In this document: positions 29,093 to 38,643 of the stretch, one piece after another | How positions within the stretch are numbered: position 1 is the first letter of the stretch | Layout of the letters: each line of letters opens with the position of its first letter | Origin: Kovacikia minuta CCNUW1 | GTDB lineage: Bacteria; Cyanobacteriota; Cyanobacteriia; Leptolyngbyales; Leptolyngbyaceae | Reading direction: 5' to 3' | Length of the DNA stretch: 64,000 bases | Assembly: GCF_020091585.1 (NCBI RefSeq) | Contig: NZ_CP083583.1 | Coordinates: forward strand, 558,001-622,000 | Position numbers and translations under genes: made by a program | Notes under the pieces: generated by a model | Told to the model about the DNA's origin: nothing | Seen by the model: the letters and a program-made list of their open reading frames with translations, nothing else | Databases searched by the model: none

Positions 29093-30095
29093 TGAGTGCC
29101 GTTGAACAACTGGCACCGACAATGGGTGTTGCACCGGTTTGTCAGGGATTGGGGGTCAGCCGTGCTAGCTACTATCGCAAGCAAAAGCCTAAGGGTGAAC
29201 CCAAACCCAAGCCGAAACCTGAGCGTGCGCTCAGCAATGAGGAACGACAACAGGTTTTGGATCTACTGCATAGTGACCGTTTTGTAGACCAATCCCCCAG
29301 GAGGTGTACGCCACCCTACTCGACGAAGGCACTTATCTATGTTCGATGCGCACGATGTACCGCATCCTGGCAGACCATGCCGAAGTGAGAGAACGCCGCC
29401 ATCAATTACGCCACCCCAACTACCAAAAGCCCGAACTGCTGGCAACCGGGGCAAACCAGTTGTGGTCGTGGGACATCACCAAACTCTATGGACCTTACAA
29501 ATGGACTTACTACTATCTCTATGTCATCTTGGATGTCTTCAGTCGCTATGTTGTAGGCTGGATGGTCGCCCACCGGGAATCTGCTTCCCTGGCAGAACGG
29601 CTGATTGAGCAAACTACTCAAAAACAACAGATCCAGCCCGGACAGTTAACGATTCATGCTGACCGAGGAGCCGCGATGACGTCAAAGGCGGTTGCCCTGT
29701 TGCTGTCTGACCTCGGTGTGACCAAAACCCATTCTCGTCCCCATGTGTCCAATGACAACCCTTATTCCGAAGCGCAGTTCAAGACCCTCAAGTACCAGCC
29801 TCAATTTCCCAAACAGTTTGGCTCAATTGAAGATGCTCGTACCTTTTGTCAAATCTTTTTCCAGTGGTATAACCACGACCATCACCATAGCGGTATCGGC
29901 TTGTTAACACCTGCGATCTTGCACTACGGACAAGCCCCGGCCGTGACGCAACAAAGACAGCAGGTGTTGCAAGCTGCATACCTCACCCATCCAGAACGTT
30001 TTGTCAAAGGTTTGCCAATGCCTCCTGCCATTCCTACAGAAGCTTGGATTAATCCGCCGGTAGTTTCCACTGCCCAGGGACAAGAGCAACACTAA
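29092..30095 (+). pseudogene. IS3-family OrfB transposase with frameshift
   Basis: Begins MSAVEQLAPTMGVAPVCQGL with the HTH-21 region. The frame breaks in a C run near 29295 (one C short) and resumes as VYATLLDEGTYLCSMRTMYR. The DDE domain is complete: WSWDITKLYGPYKWTYYYLY, the second Asp in IHADRGAAMTSKAVA and the Glu in SNDNPYSEAQFKTLKY. C-terminal tail is intact. Only slippage would give active protein. Confidence 0.85.
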
Positions 30096-30131
30096 TTTCT
30101 CGCTCTACGTTGTCTCATTCTTGTTGACACA

Positions 30132-31036
30132 TTCCGCAAACCCCGGCAACCAACCCAGGGAAGCAGACTCAAGCACAAAGCAAGACTGTTAGCTGGCAGA
30201 CGATTGAGCAAGTACAGCAGAGGTTGCAACAGTTGCCCCCGAAACCTCCCACACCTGCCCCCTTGACTCGGATTGACCATTATCTGGAGCATCTCAAGCA
30301 CACTCGTCAGTCTCTGCCGCCAGCAGTGAAGTATTGTGTTGCCGATGGCGTCTATAGCAAGCAGAAGTTTGTTGCAGGAGTCGTGGCGTTGGACCTACAC
30401 CTGATTAGCAAATTGCGCAGTGATGCCAATCTGCGCTACCTCTACACGGGTGAGCAGAAACCTCGGGGTGCCAGACGCAAATACGACGGCAAAGTAGACT
30501 TCAAAGACCTCAGTCGTCTCACCTTTGTAGAACAACTTGAAGCTGGCTTAACCCTTTACACTGCTGTAGTTTGGCATGTCTCCCTGAAACGGCAAATTCG
30601 CATTGCTTACCTGGTCGATACTCGTAAAGCCGGGAAAACGGGTGTGGCCTTGCTGTTTTCCAGTGATGTTGAACTGGATGCCAAATTGATGGTGCAATAT
30701 TACCAGGCGAGGTTCCAAATTGAATTCATTTTTAGAGACGCAAAACAGTTTACAGGGTTGTGTGATGCTCAAACTCGCGACCCTCAAAGACTCGAGTTCC
30801 ATTTCAATGCCTCTCTAACGACGTTGAACCTGGCAAAATATCAAGAGCAATTACGTCCAACTCAACCCGATGCAACTGTGTCTTCAGTCCCCTTTTCGAT
30901 GGCAAGCTACAAGCGCTTTGCCTTCAATGACCATCTGCTGGAGCGATTTATTTGCCAATTAGAGTTAGACCCAACTTTGATTAAATCCCATCCCAACTAT
31001 GAAAACCTCCGTTCCTACGGCATTATAGCCGCCTAA
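30132..31036 (+). pseudogene. C-terminal fragment of an IS4-type transposase
   Basis: The open frame starts at the IS3 border without a start codon. It contains KYCVADGVYSKQKFVAGVVA with the second Asp and the IS4 signature YYQARFQIEFIFRDAKQFTG (Y-x2-R-x3-E-x6-K). The N-terminal third with the first Asp is missing to the left. It ends at a normal stop 36 bases before the next gene. Confidence 0.8.
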
Positions 31037-31072
31037 TTCTGACCGGACTATTGTTAAAGAGAGATCATCACA

Positions 31073-31459
31073 ATGAATGAGCATCAACCTACAGAACAAT
31101 CTAAAGTCTCAGATGAATCATCCCATCATGCCCTGGCAACGGGTGTAGGCACTGCGGGCGGTGGCGTGGCAGGTGCTGCCATCGGTCATTCGATTGCCGG
31201 GAAAGTGGGTGCAGCCGTTGGCGGAGTTGCAGGCGCGATCGCAGGCGGAGTTGCAGGGAATGCGATCGCGCCAGCGTTGCGGAGCAATATCGCGGGGTTT
31301 ACAGAAGAACTGATTCAGGAAACGAAACCCTCCCTTAGCTTAGGATTGGGTGCCGATACCAAAGAAATTGAATTACCAGCTCACTACTCCTGGGAAGAAC
31401 TGCAAGCACTGTCGCTACCTCAAATTGAATCGTGCAGTTTGAAACAACGCCACCGATGA
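31073..31459 (+). CDS. Glycine-zipper protein of unknown function
   Basis: 128 residues. The centre (about 23-70) is a run of small residues with GxxxG spacing (GVGTAGGGVAGAAIGHSIAG), a glycine zipper that can insert into or associate with membranes. A conserved-looking acidic tail follows (TKEIELPAHYSWEELQALS). The end SCSLKQRHR is unlike the rest and may come from a cut-off 3' end. There is no signal peptide. Confidence 0.55.
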   Translation: MNEHQPTEQSKVSDESSHHALATGVGTAGGGVAGAAIGHSIAGKVGAAVGGVAGAIAGGVAGNAIAPALRSNIAGFTEELIQETKPSLSLGLGADTKEIELPAHYSWEELQALSLPQIESCSLKQRHR

Positions 31460-31624
31460 CATAGTGGAGGATGCTTCCAACTCATCGTGTAAGTATACGG
31501 CAATAGCAACGGCATCTTTGATCTGACCAAAACCCATTGAGGAAACCATCTTTGTCAGATTGAGACGATTGACGGCGATCGAAATATCGATCGGGTGAGA
31601 GGTCATTTGCTCATTCAGTCACGT

Positions 31625-33358
31625 TCACAAATTACCGTTCAGAGCGCCACCCAAATGGAATTCTTGTTGGGGAATGCCGATCTCCACTCCTTTTGCAAAC
31701 ATGGTTTGGTTGAGGCGACGGCGAAACTCTCGTGCAACAGCCCATTGTTGTAATGGTTTAGTTTTGATCCACATCCGAATGAGCAAGCCCTTATGGTCAA
31801 TGCGATCGATGCCCAGCACTTCAGGCTGTTCCAGCATTTTAGTTCGCCAATGGAGATCGCTGTAAATTTCATTTCCCAACGTTTGCAGCATTGCTAATGC
31901 CTGATCTGGATCAGTGCTAAAGGCTACTTCAATGGTTAAATCTACCCGTGACCAATCTTTTGACAGGTTTTGAACCACCCTAATTTCACCATTGGGAATG
32001 GTGATCAACCGTCCCTCATCGTTGCGTAGCTGGGTAATCCGAAGGTTCATATTTTCAACAAACCCACCGACCGCTTCTACCACAATCACATCGCCCACCG
32101 CATACTGATCTTCCAGTAAGACCAAAAAGCCATTAATCACATCCTTGATCACATTCTGGGAGGCAAAGGAAATTGCTAAACCCACAATGCCTGCCCCCGC
32201 CAGCAAGGGCAGGAGATCGACACCAATCACAGCTAATCCCGCTAGGGTTCCAACCCCTACAATCAGGATTGCCGTTGCACTTTTGAGTACTCGTGAAACG
32301 GTTGAGATTCGCAGTGCCAGCCGTTGGGATGCTTGCAGCGATTGGACGTACCCCGTTTGCACAGCATTAAACAAGCGATCAATTGCCGCATCACTAAGCC
32401 GGATCAAAACATAAACGCCCAAACCAATGCCAACTAGTTTGAGGGGAGCCGACAGTACCACCACTTGCAGCGAACGTGTGTAAGGAAATAAGCCTAAAAG
32501 GATAAAAATGCTACCACCCCAAAGCCCAACCTGGATGAGCCGCAAGACCCTTTGCTTCAGATTGTTGACGGTACGTTGCTGTTGTTGTTGCAGTTGGGAG
32601 ACGGTTGGTATGTGCGATGCATCCTCAGCCTCCACTAACCCCAACGCAGTCTGCTCTTTCTGCTGGCTTGCTGCTGCTAGCTGTGCTTGCTGTTGACGCA
32701 GTTTTCGCTGCATGTAGGCGATCGCGGCACTCGCCAACCCTACAGACAACAAGATGATGCCACCAGTAATCCCTTGGCGCACCAGAAAAGCAGGTTGCCG
32801 TTCTTGTTTGGCTCGTAGCAAGGCGTTTTTGATCATCTCACGCAGTTCAGTTGCCCAGGTTTCTGGATCGGTACCACGAAGTTGAGCATCCAAAGTGGTT
32901 ACAGTCATCAAGTACTGACCATTCACCGAAATCACGGGTAAAGCGGCTTTTTGATCAATGGCAGACTCTACAGTTAGTTGGTCAGGATTAAAGTCGCTGT
33001 TGGCAATTTGCTCCAGGGTTTGCTCAATACCAAGCACCCGTTGAGTCAGAGGGGTAGGACTCGGACTTGTTTTGTTGACAGGTTTACTGACTGTCATCGG
33101 AGCGGCGATCGTAAAGAGTGGATAGCCATCCAATCGGACTTGAGCCGTACTCAGACTATCATTCTGCACTGACCATAAAGTTGGATCAGTTTGCAACAGT
33201 TTGAATCCTGGTAAATCTGGCGCTTGGCTATTAGCAGGCAGAGCAGCGGTTAGTATGAGTATGAGCGCGATCGTTCCCATGCCAAGACCAATCCTGGCAA
33301 ACCAGGGTATTAACCGTATCCGTTGCCTGTGGGTACGTTTTGTCAGCAGCCTTTTCAT
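31625..33358 (-). CDS. MscS-family mechanosensitive channel, long form
   Basis: 577 residues. A basic N-terminus and signal/TM segment (LGMGTIALILILTAALPANS), a ~150-residue periplasmic region, a transmembrane helix near 200 followed by a coiled, Gln-rich stretch, then three TM helices and the MscS core. The pore helix region is VDLLPLLAGAGIVGLAISFA SQNVIKDVINGFLVLLEDQ, and the beta domain has YAVGDVIVVEAVGGFVENMN and ITIPNGEI. It would release solutes upon osmotic downshock. The long periplasmic N-terminus sets it apart from E. coli MscS. Confidence 0.9.
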   Translation of the reverse strand: MKRLLTKRTHRQRIRLIPWFARIGLGMGTIALILILTAALPANSQAPDLPGFKLLQTDPTLWSVQNDSLSTAQVRLDGYPLFTIAAPMTVSKPVNKTSPSPTPLTQRVLGIEQTLEQIANSDFNPDQLTVESAIDQKAALPVISVNGQYLMTVTTLDAQLRGTDPETWATELREMIKNALLRAKQERQPAFLVRQGITGGIILLSVGLASAAIAYMQRKLRQQQAQLAAASQQKEQTALGLVEAEDASHIPTVSQLQQQQQRTVNNLKQRVLRLIQVGLWGGSIFILLGLFPYTRSLQVVVLSAPLKLVGIGLGVYVLIRLSDAAIDRLFNAVQTGYVQSLQASQRLALRISTVSRVLKSATAILIVGVGTLAGLAVIGVDLLPLLAGAGIVGLAISFASQNVIKDVINGFLVLLEDQYAVGDVIVVEAVGGFVENMNLRITQLRNDEGRLITIPNGEIRVVQNLSKDWSRVDLTIEVAFSTDPDQALAMLQTLGNEIYSDLHWRTKMLEQPEVLGIDRIDHKGLLIRMWIKTKPLQQWAVAREFRRRLNQTMFAKGVEIGIPQQEFHLGGALNGNL

Positions 33359-33485
33359 CGCTCATGATCCCAAATTGCAGCAGTACTAGGAACCCGTTTA
33401 CGGGCATAAGACTTTAAGGCAACAATGCCAGGTAGTCGCAATGATGGGCGCAGCAATTTAAAACCTTGTCTGATCACATCTGGCA

Positions 33486-33695
33486 TCAGATGGGTAGTTT
33501 GATGGTTTTCTCGACCCTCTCCCATACCGAAACAAGGTCTTCCACAAACATTGGTTGGCTGGTGGTCAAACTGTCAGTAATTCTAACGCGAAGGGTGGGT
33601 TGATAAGTACCATCGATCATCTGATGACTATAAGCAACAACCTTCCCAGCGACTCCAGATAACTTGTGGAATACGTCCTCATCCAAATTAAACAT
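33486..33695 (-). CDS. Small conserved-looking protein of unknown function
   Basis: 69 residues starting MFNLDEDVFHKLSGVAGKVV and continuing YSHQMIDGTYQPTLRVRITD. GAGGAA lies just upstream of two consecutive ATGs; I use the second. Soluble, acidic N-terminus. It is 70 bases downstream of the glycosyltransferase, same strand, perhaps cotranscribed. Family not recognised. Confidence 0.45.
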   Translation of the reverse strand: MFNLDEDVFHKLSGVAGKVVAYSHQMIDGTYQPTLRVRITDSLTTSQPMFVEDLVSVWERVEKTIKLPI

Positions 33696-33765
33696 CATTT
33701 CCTCACAGCAAAAATGAACTGCTCTGCAATATCCAATTAGCACTCTGATTGCTGATCATTCGCTG

Positions 33766-35064
33766 TTAGACAGCACTTTTAAGGGAACTCAGGGGTGCAA
33801 CGCACTGATAAAGTTGATGGACTTGGGCGGCAACGGCTGAAACACTAAAGTGAGATTGCACTCGTTGTTGTCCGGCTTCTGCCAGCAATTGCCACCGTTC
33901 TGGATCGGCAAAGACATCGGCGATCGCCGCGGCTAAATGTTCGTCATTGCAGGGGGGAACCAGCACCCCAGTTTCATTGTGAATAATACTATGGCGCAAG
34001 CCTCCGACATTACTAGCAATCACTGGGGTTCCCGCTGCCATTGCTTCGATCGCGACCAACCCAAACGGTTCATAATAGCTAGGCACGACACAAACATTAG
34101 CCGCCGCGTAGTAGGTCGGTAGCTGCGCCTGGGAAATGGGTCCGGTAAACACGGTCACAGCTTCCAAGCCAAGGGCTTGGACAATAGCTCTAATTCTCGC
34201 CTGCTCGTTTGCATCACTGCCATGACTGCGACTGCCACCGACTAAATACAGTTGGAATGGATATGGTAGTTTGGCACAAGCTTCGACCAGCGTTTCAATG
34301 CCTTTACGGCGATCGAACCGTCCCACATACAAAATCATGCGGGTGTCTGGTGTTAGCTTTAGCTGTTTACGTGCTAAGGCTTTAGATACAGATGCAAAAT
34401 GTTGTACATTGGTGCCACAGGGAATCACACGAATCTGACCGTTTCTCGAAACTAACTGCCGTAACGTAATGGCTTCTTGAGGACTGGTCGCAATGACACA
34501 ATCTGCTTGCTCTAGACATCGCTGCTCAACCTCTAAGCGCGTTTGAGCGATCAACGCTAATCTATCAGTTGCTCCATATTTCACAGCCCCAATGGAATGG
34601 AATGTATGTACCTGAGGCAACCCTAAACGAGCTTTAAGCTGTAGCCCTACCCAGCCAGAGAGCCAGTAGTTGGTATGCAGTAATTCATACGCTTGACCAG
34701 AGTGCTGTACGAATGCCAACCAGGCTTCAACAAACTCCGGTAAGTAGCCAAATAATTCAGTTCTTGGAATAAAGCGGGCGGGTCCTGCATCCAAGCGAAT
34801 GGTTCTGCATCCAGGAGCCAACTCGACAATGGCTGCCTGCTTTGGGTCTTCCCGTCGGGTAAACAGATCAACCTGGCATCCCCGTTTTGCCAGTGCGATA
34901 CCTAGAGATCGCACATATAAATTTTGCCCACCTGCCCCTTCCTTCCCTAATTCAGTGGCAGGGTCGCCATGCACGGATATTAGCGCATACGCTGGTTTAG
35001 TCGATTGTACAGGCGATTGTGGGGTTGTTGGATGGGCGGAAAGGACTGAATGGAGTCGATCCAT
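33766..35064 (-). CDS. GT4 glycosyltransferase (sucrose-phosphate-synthase-like)
   Basis: 432 residues. N-terminal acceptor half: ISVHGDPATELGKEGAGGQN LYV, the GGQ-containing loop typical of SPS-like GT4 enzymes, and HTNYWLSGWVG. C-terminal donor half: ILYVGRFDRRKGIETLVEAC and the EX7E motif EPFGLVAIEAMAAGTPVIAS. It probably transfers glucose or another sugar from a nucleotide; the acceptor is not evident from the context. The start is an ATG 140 bases from the next gene. Confidence 0.88.
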   Translation of the reverse strand: MDRLHSVLSAHPTTPQSPVQSTKPAYALISVHGDPATELGKEGAGGQNLYVRSLGIALAKRGCQVDLFTRREDPKQAAIVELAPGCRTIRLDAGPARFIPRTELFGYLPEFVEAWLAFVQHSGQAYELLHTNYWLSGWVGLQLKARLGLPQVHTFHSIGAVKYGATDRLALIAQTRLEVEQRCLEQADCVIATSPQEAITLRQLVSRNGQIRVIPCGTNVQHFASVSKALARKQLKLTPDTRMILYVGRFDRRKGIETLVEACAKLPYPFQLYLVGGSRSHGSDANEQARIRAIVQALGLEAVTVFTGPISQAQLPTYYAAANVCVVPSYYEPFGLVAIEAMAAGTPVIASNVGGLRHSIIHNETGVLVPPCNDEHLAAAIADVFADPERWQLLAEAGQQRVQSHFSVSAVAAQVHQLYQCVAPLSSLKSAV

Positions 35065-35207
35065 CGGTGATCTCTACCTCTATCGTTGGATATCGATTGC
35101 TGTCAGCCAAAGGGTATGGATAACAGCTTGTGTTCAATCCTATTGAGTAAAGGTTGAGAACCTGGGGGAAACTCAGGTAGATTTCGGGTAGAGGCAGCTT
35201 TTTTCAA

Positions 35208-35906
35208 TCAGTGCATAAAAGCATTGTCTGATTCCAACTGCTTCAAGCGATAGCCCAAACCATAGACCGTTTCAATGAAATCTTCAGCAGCTCCAACCTC
35301 TCTCAGCTTGTTCCGTAAGGTCTTGATGTGAGATTTAACGGTTTCTTCCGTTGGTGGATCGTCCAGTGACCAAATGCGTTCAATAATGCCGGGTTTACTC
35401 AATACTCGCCGACCACTGGATACCAGCAGTTCCAGCAGGGCATACTCCTTGGGGGTTAAATGCAGGGGTTGCTCATCAAAGACAACTTCATGGGTAGAGG
35501 AGTTGATCTGCAAGCTACCCCAACTGAGAGTAGGAGTGGAGGCAGTGCTGCCCCGACGTAGTAGCGCTCGGATACGAGCCAGCAACTCTCTCAAATTGAA
35601 AGGTTTGACCATGTAATCATCGGCTCCGGCATCCAGACCGATAATTTTATCATCGATCGTATCGCGCGCCGTAAGCATCAGCACAGGTAAGGAAAAGTGG
35701 CGATCGCGCAACTGCTGGCATAACCGAATCCCATTTAGCCTCGGCAAAGTAATATCCAGTAAAACGAGATCGTACTCCAAGGTTTGAGCATAGTTCCACG
35801 CCTCTTCCCCGTCCTGTGCCACGTCCACCACATACTGGCAGTTCGTCAGTGCCTCTGCCAGCATATCGGCGATTTGAACATCATCTTCGACAACCAAAAT
35901 TCGCAT
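35208..35906 (-). CDS. OmpR-family response regulator
   Basis: 232 residues. Receiver with acidic pair (VVEDD), phospho-acceptor Asp51 in LVLLDITLPRLNG, Thr in LMLTARD and Lys in YMVKPFN. Winged-helix effector: LHLTPKEYALLELLVSSGRR and VKSHIKTLRNKLREVGA, YGLGYRLK. It is divergent from a CHASE3 histidine kinase 127 bases away, its likely partner. Confidence 0.93.
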   Translation of the reverse strand: MRILVVEDDVQIADMLAEALTNCQYVVDVAQDGEEAWNYAQTLEYDLVLLDITLPRLNGIRLCQQLRDRHFSLPVLMLTARDTIDDKIIGLDAGADDYMVKPFNLRELLARIRALLRRGSTASTPTLSWGSLQINSSTHEVVFDEQPLHLTPKEYALLELLVSSGRRVLSKPGIIERIWSLDDPPTEETVKSHIKTLRNKLREVGAAEDFIETVYGLGYRLKQLESDNAFMH

Positions 35907-36033
35907 TGAACTTGAGATTTTAGACGTTGAGCGTTAATCCCAGTGTAGAACGAGAAACCAGCCTGGTTCTATTGGTTAAGCTAAAAGGACAGAAAGTTCT
36001 GGTTTGCGTGCGTGAGCCACACCGAAAATTGCT

Positions 36034-37401
36034 ATGAAATGGTCGCTTGAAGGGAAGTGGATTGCTACAGGCTTTGGTCTCGTGATGACCCTCATGGGTG
36101 GTATTAGCTTTATCTCTTACCAGAACGCCACCCGGTTAGCCGAAAGTGCCAGTCAGGTGAGACAAACCCACGAAGTGCTGGAAACGCTACTGGGCATTCT
36201 CTCTGCGCTGAATGAGTCTGAGGCTGGGAGACGGGGCTATATTCTCTTCAATGACCGATCAGAATTGGAACGATATAACCGAACGGTACAGCTAATTGAT
36301 CCTAAGTTGAGTCGCTTGCAAGCATTGATTACCCAAGATAAAGCGCAACAGCAACAACTAGAAGCACTCAGAAAGCTGATTGCTCAACGCTTAGATCTGG
36401 CACAACAGTCTATTCGACTCCATCAAAAAGATGCGACGGTGCGATCGACCCAAACAGCCTTAATGGTCGCTAGTACGCGCAACAGACAGACGATTCAAAG
36501 CCTAGTTGACGCGATGCAACAACAAGAACAACAAGCACTGGAGCGATCGGTAAGCCAATCTCAAGCCAACATTAAATTAAGGATGCTACTGGAATTTCTC
36601 GGAACCTTCCTCACCTTTCTAATTCTCTCTAGCATTTTTGCCTTGCTGTATCGACAGATGGTGAAGCGCCAACAGGCAGAGGTCTTACAGCAAAAAATGG
36701 TGCAGGAGAAGGAGTTGAGCGACCTCAAACTGCAATTTTTCTCCATGGTCTCTCACGAGTTTCGCACCCCCTTGAGTAGCATTGTAGGCTCAGCACAGAT
36801 TTTGGACGAGACGCTTTACCCACTGGTTGGGAAACAGAAACTTAAGAGTCTCTATCGCATCCGGTCTGCCGCTCAGGTTATGACTCAACTCCTTTCAGAC
36901 ATTTTAACTCTAGCAAGAGCAGACGCAGGGAAGCTAGAGTGCAATCCAACACTGGTCGAAATGCAAGCGTTCTGTCTCAACTTGCTGGATGATATGCAGC
37001 CCTTAAGTAAATTAGAGCATTCCATGCAGTTTGACATACAGGGTGCGTGTACCTATGCCTATGTGGATGAGAAATTGTTGTACTCCATTTTGAGTAACTT
37101 GCTTTCTAATGCCATTAAGTATTCGCCAAACGGAGGCACGATTGATCTCACCCTCAATTGTGAGCCAAAACTCCTAACGTTCCAGGTAAAGGACGAAGGC
37201 ATTGGCATTCCAACAGAAACCCAAAAGAATCTGTATGAACCCTTCAGGCGGGGAAGGAATGTTGGTGGCATCTTGGGTACTGGTCTGGGGCTGGCAGTCG
37301 TGAAGAAGTGCCTTGATTTACATCATGGAGATATTGCGGTTGAAAGTCAGGTCGATGGGGGAACAACATTTACTGTTAAAATCCCTCAGGAGATTGGTTG
37401 A
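36034..37401 (+). CDS. Membrane sensor histidine kinase with CHASE3 domain
   Basis: 455 residues. TM1 (WIATGFGLVMTLMGGISFIS), CHASE3 sensor (about 35-170; LSALNESEAGRRGYILFNDR), TM2 (LLEFLGTFLTFLILSSIFAL), HisKA with His241 (MVSHEFRTPLSSIVGS), and HATPase with N box NLLSNAIKYSPNGG, DEGIGIP, and GTGLGLAVV. Orthodox kinase without PAS or HAMP. Divergent from the OmpR-type regulator, so a two-component pair. Confidence 0.93.
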   Translation: MKWSLEGKWIATGFGLVMTLMGGISFISYQNATRLAESASQVRQTHEVLETLLGILSALNESEAGRRGYILFNDRSELERYNRTVQLIDPKLSRLQALITQDKAQQQQLEALRKLIAQRLDLAQQSIRLHQKDATVRSTQTALMVASTRNRQTIQSLVDAMQQQEQQALERSVSQSQANIKLRMLLEFLGTFLTFLILSSIFALLYRQMVKRQQAEVLQQKMVQEKELSDLKLQFFSMVSHEFRTPLSSIVGSAQILDETLYPLVGKQKLKSLYRIRSAAQVMTQLLSDILTLARADAGKLECNPTLVEMQAFCLNLLDDMQPLSKLEHSMQFDIQGACTYAYVDEKLLYSILSNLLSNAIKYSPNGGTIDLTLNCEPKLLTFQVKDEGIGIPTETQKNLYEPFRRGRNVGGILGTGLGLAVVKKCLDLHHGDIAVESQVDGGTTFTVKIPQEIG

Positions 37402-37635
37402 ATGCACTGGCATAGCCTCATCCAAGGGCAAACACAGCGCGATCGATCAGTGAAATTTACCATGTCACTAATGGTCAATACCCCTATCCCGTTTTGGATT
37501 GAGGATGCAGTTTTTAGCCTTCAAGCCTATATGTTCCTATACGGTCTGTGGCTACTCCATACTTCTTATCCAAAAACTCATCCTTTTGATAGAGAACAAT
37601 TTCTACCGTTAGTTAAGAACCAACATAGAAGCTAG
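37402..37635 (+). CDS. Short ORF directly behind the histidine kinase
   Basis: A 77-codon frame starting with the ATG right after the kinase stop. The sequence (FWIEDAVFSLQAYMFLYGLW) has one hydrophobic stretch. No ribosome site of its own except translational coupling. I cannot assign a family; it could be chance. Confidence 0.3.
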   Translation: MHWHSLIQGQTQRDRSVKFTMSLMVNTPIPFWIEDAVFSLQAYMFLYGLWLLHTSYPKTHPFDREQFLPLVKNQHRS

Positions 37636-37781
37636 TTGGATTGGTCAACTTACCTGATTTCTGCCCGTTCTTTGCCCTACTTATCCCTAAGTGACGCATA
37701 AGCTTAGAGTGGAACTTTCTAATGGATCTTAAATGATGCAATCGCTCCATTAGATCTACCGATTGAGTTCAATCAAAGCTT

Positions 37782-38585
37782 ATGCCTTCCCAAATCCAAA
37801 CACACTCTACCGATACTCCAGAAATTGTCCAGCGTCCAGTGCGGCGAAGACAGGGAAATCCTATTCTGGCAATACTACTGTTGATCGCCCTGATTGGTCT
37901 CATCCTGGAATACTTCGGGGCACTGAACCTGATCCCAAACTTTGGGCGTAGAGGTAAGCCTGCTATTACACTCGGTCTATGGAAGCCCGCTCAGCTTACA
38001 GATGTTGCTCAAGGCAACTGGGCGAGTCCCTACGTCCAAGACCTAACACAGAAAGGTATCGTTAGAGGCTACCCGGATGGTAAGTTTCGACCGAATGAGC
38101 CTGTTACTCGTGCCGAGTTTGCCACAATGCTGCAAGTGGCGTTCAATTCAACACCCACCCCATCATTAGTGCGATTGATGGGAGCGTTTTTTGATCCTCA
38201 AGTAGTGTCAGCAAATGGTGGGTTTAGAGATGTTTCATCTGATTATTGGGCAGCATCCGCGATCGCAGACGTGAAAGCAAAGGGGTTCCTGAGTGGTTTT
38301 CCGGATGATGAATTTCGACCGGAACAACCGATTTCCAAAGCTAATGCGCTGGTGGCGATCGCAAACAGTCTGGGCTTAAAGCGAAACACTGCGACGAACG
38401 CTCCGCTCTGGTTTTACAGAGACGCCGCCCAAATCCCCGCTTATGCAAAAGATCAAATTGTGGCAGCTACTGAAGCAGGCATTCAGCTACGTCAGTCACA
38501 GCCACCCTTGCTTCGACCCAATCAAGCCCTGACGCGTGCTGAGGCAGCAGCCTTGCTTGATCAAGCACTAGAACAGGCGCAGTAG
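37782..38585 (+). CDS. S-layer-homology (SLH) domain protein
   Basis: 267 residues. A cytosolic Arg-rich start, one TM helix (ILAILLLIALIGLILEYFGA, about 28-47) and then two to three SLH modules: GNWASPYVQDLTQKGIVRGY PDGKFRPNEPVTRAEFATML and DYWAASAIADVKAKGFLSGF with DEFRPEQPISKANALVAI. SLH modules bind cell-wall polymers, so the protein links membrane and peptidoglycan. Complete. Confidence 0.9.
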   Translation: MPSQIQTHSTDTPEIVQRPVRRRQGNPILAILLLIALIGLILEYFGALNLIPNFGRRGKPAITLGLWKPAQLTDVAQGNWASPYVQDLTQKGIVRGYPDGKFRPNEPVTRAEFATMLQVAFNSTPTPSLVRLMGAFFDPQVVSANGGFRDVSSDYWAASAIADVKAKGFLSGFPDDEFRPEQPISKANALVAIANSLGLKRNTATNAPLWFYRDAAQIPAYAKDQIVAATEAGIQLRQSQPPLLRPNQALTRAEAAALLDQALEQAQ

Positions 38586-38643
38586 ATTCCCTTAAGTACC
38601 AGGTCAGTGAACCACCTTATGTGTTGATGAAAGCAGATAGATC

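Larger units (their letters stand above)
28592..30131 (+). mobile_element. IS3-family insertion sequence
   Basis: TGTGACAATATGGATGAGAC at 28592 and the inverted TGTGTCAACAAGAATGAGAC ending at 30131 are imperfect terminal repeats. Two ORFs of IS3 type lie inside. The element interrupts or borders an older IS4-type transposase fragment on its right. Confidence 0.75.
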
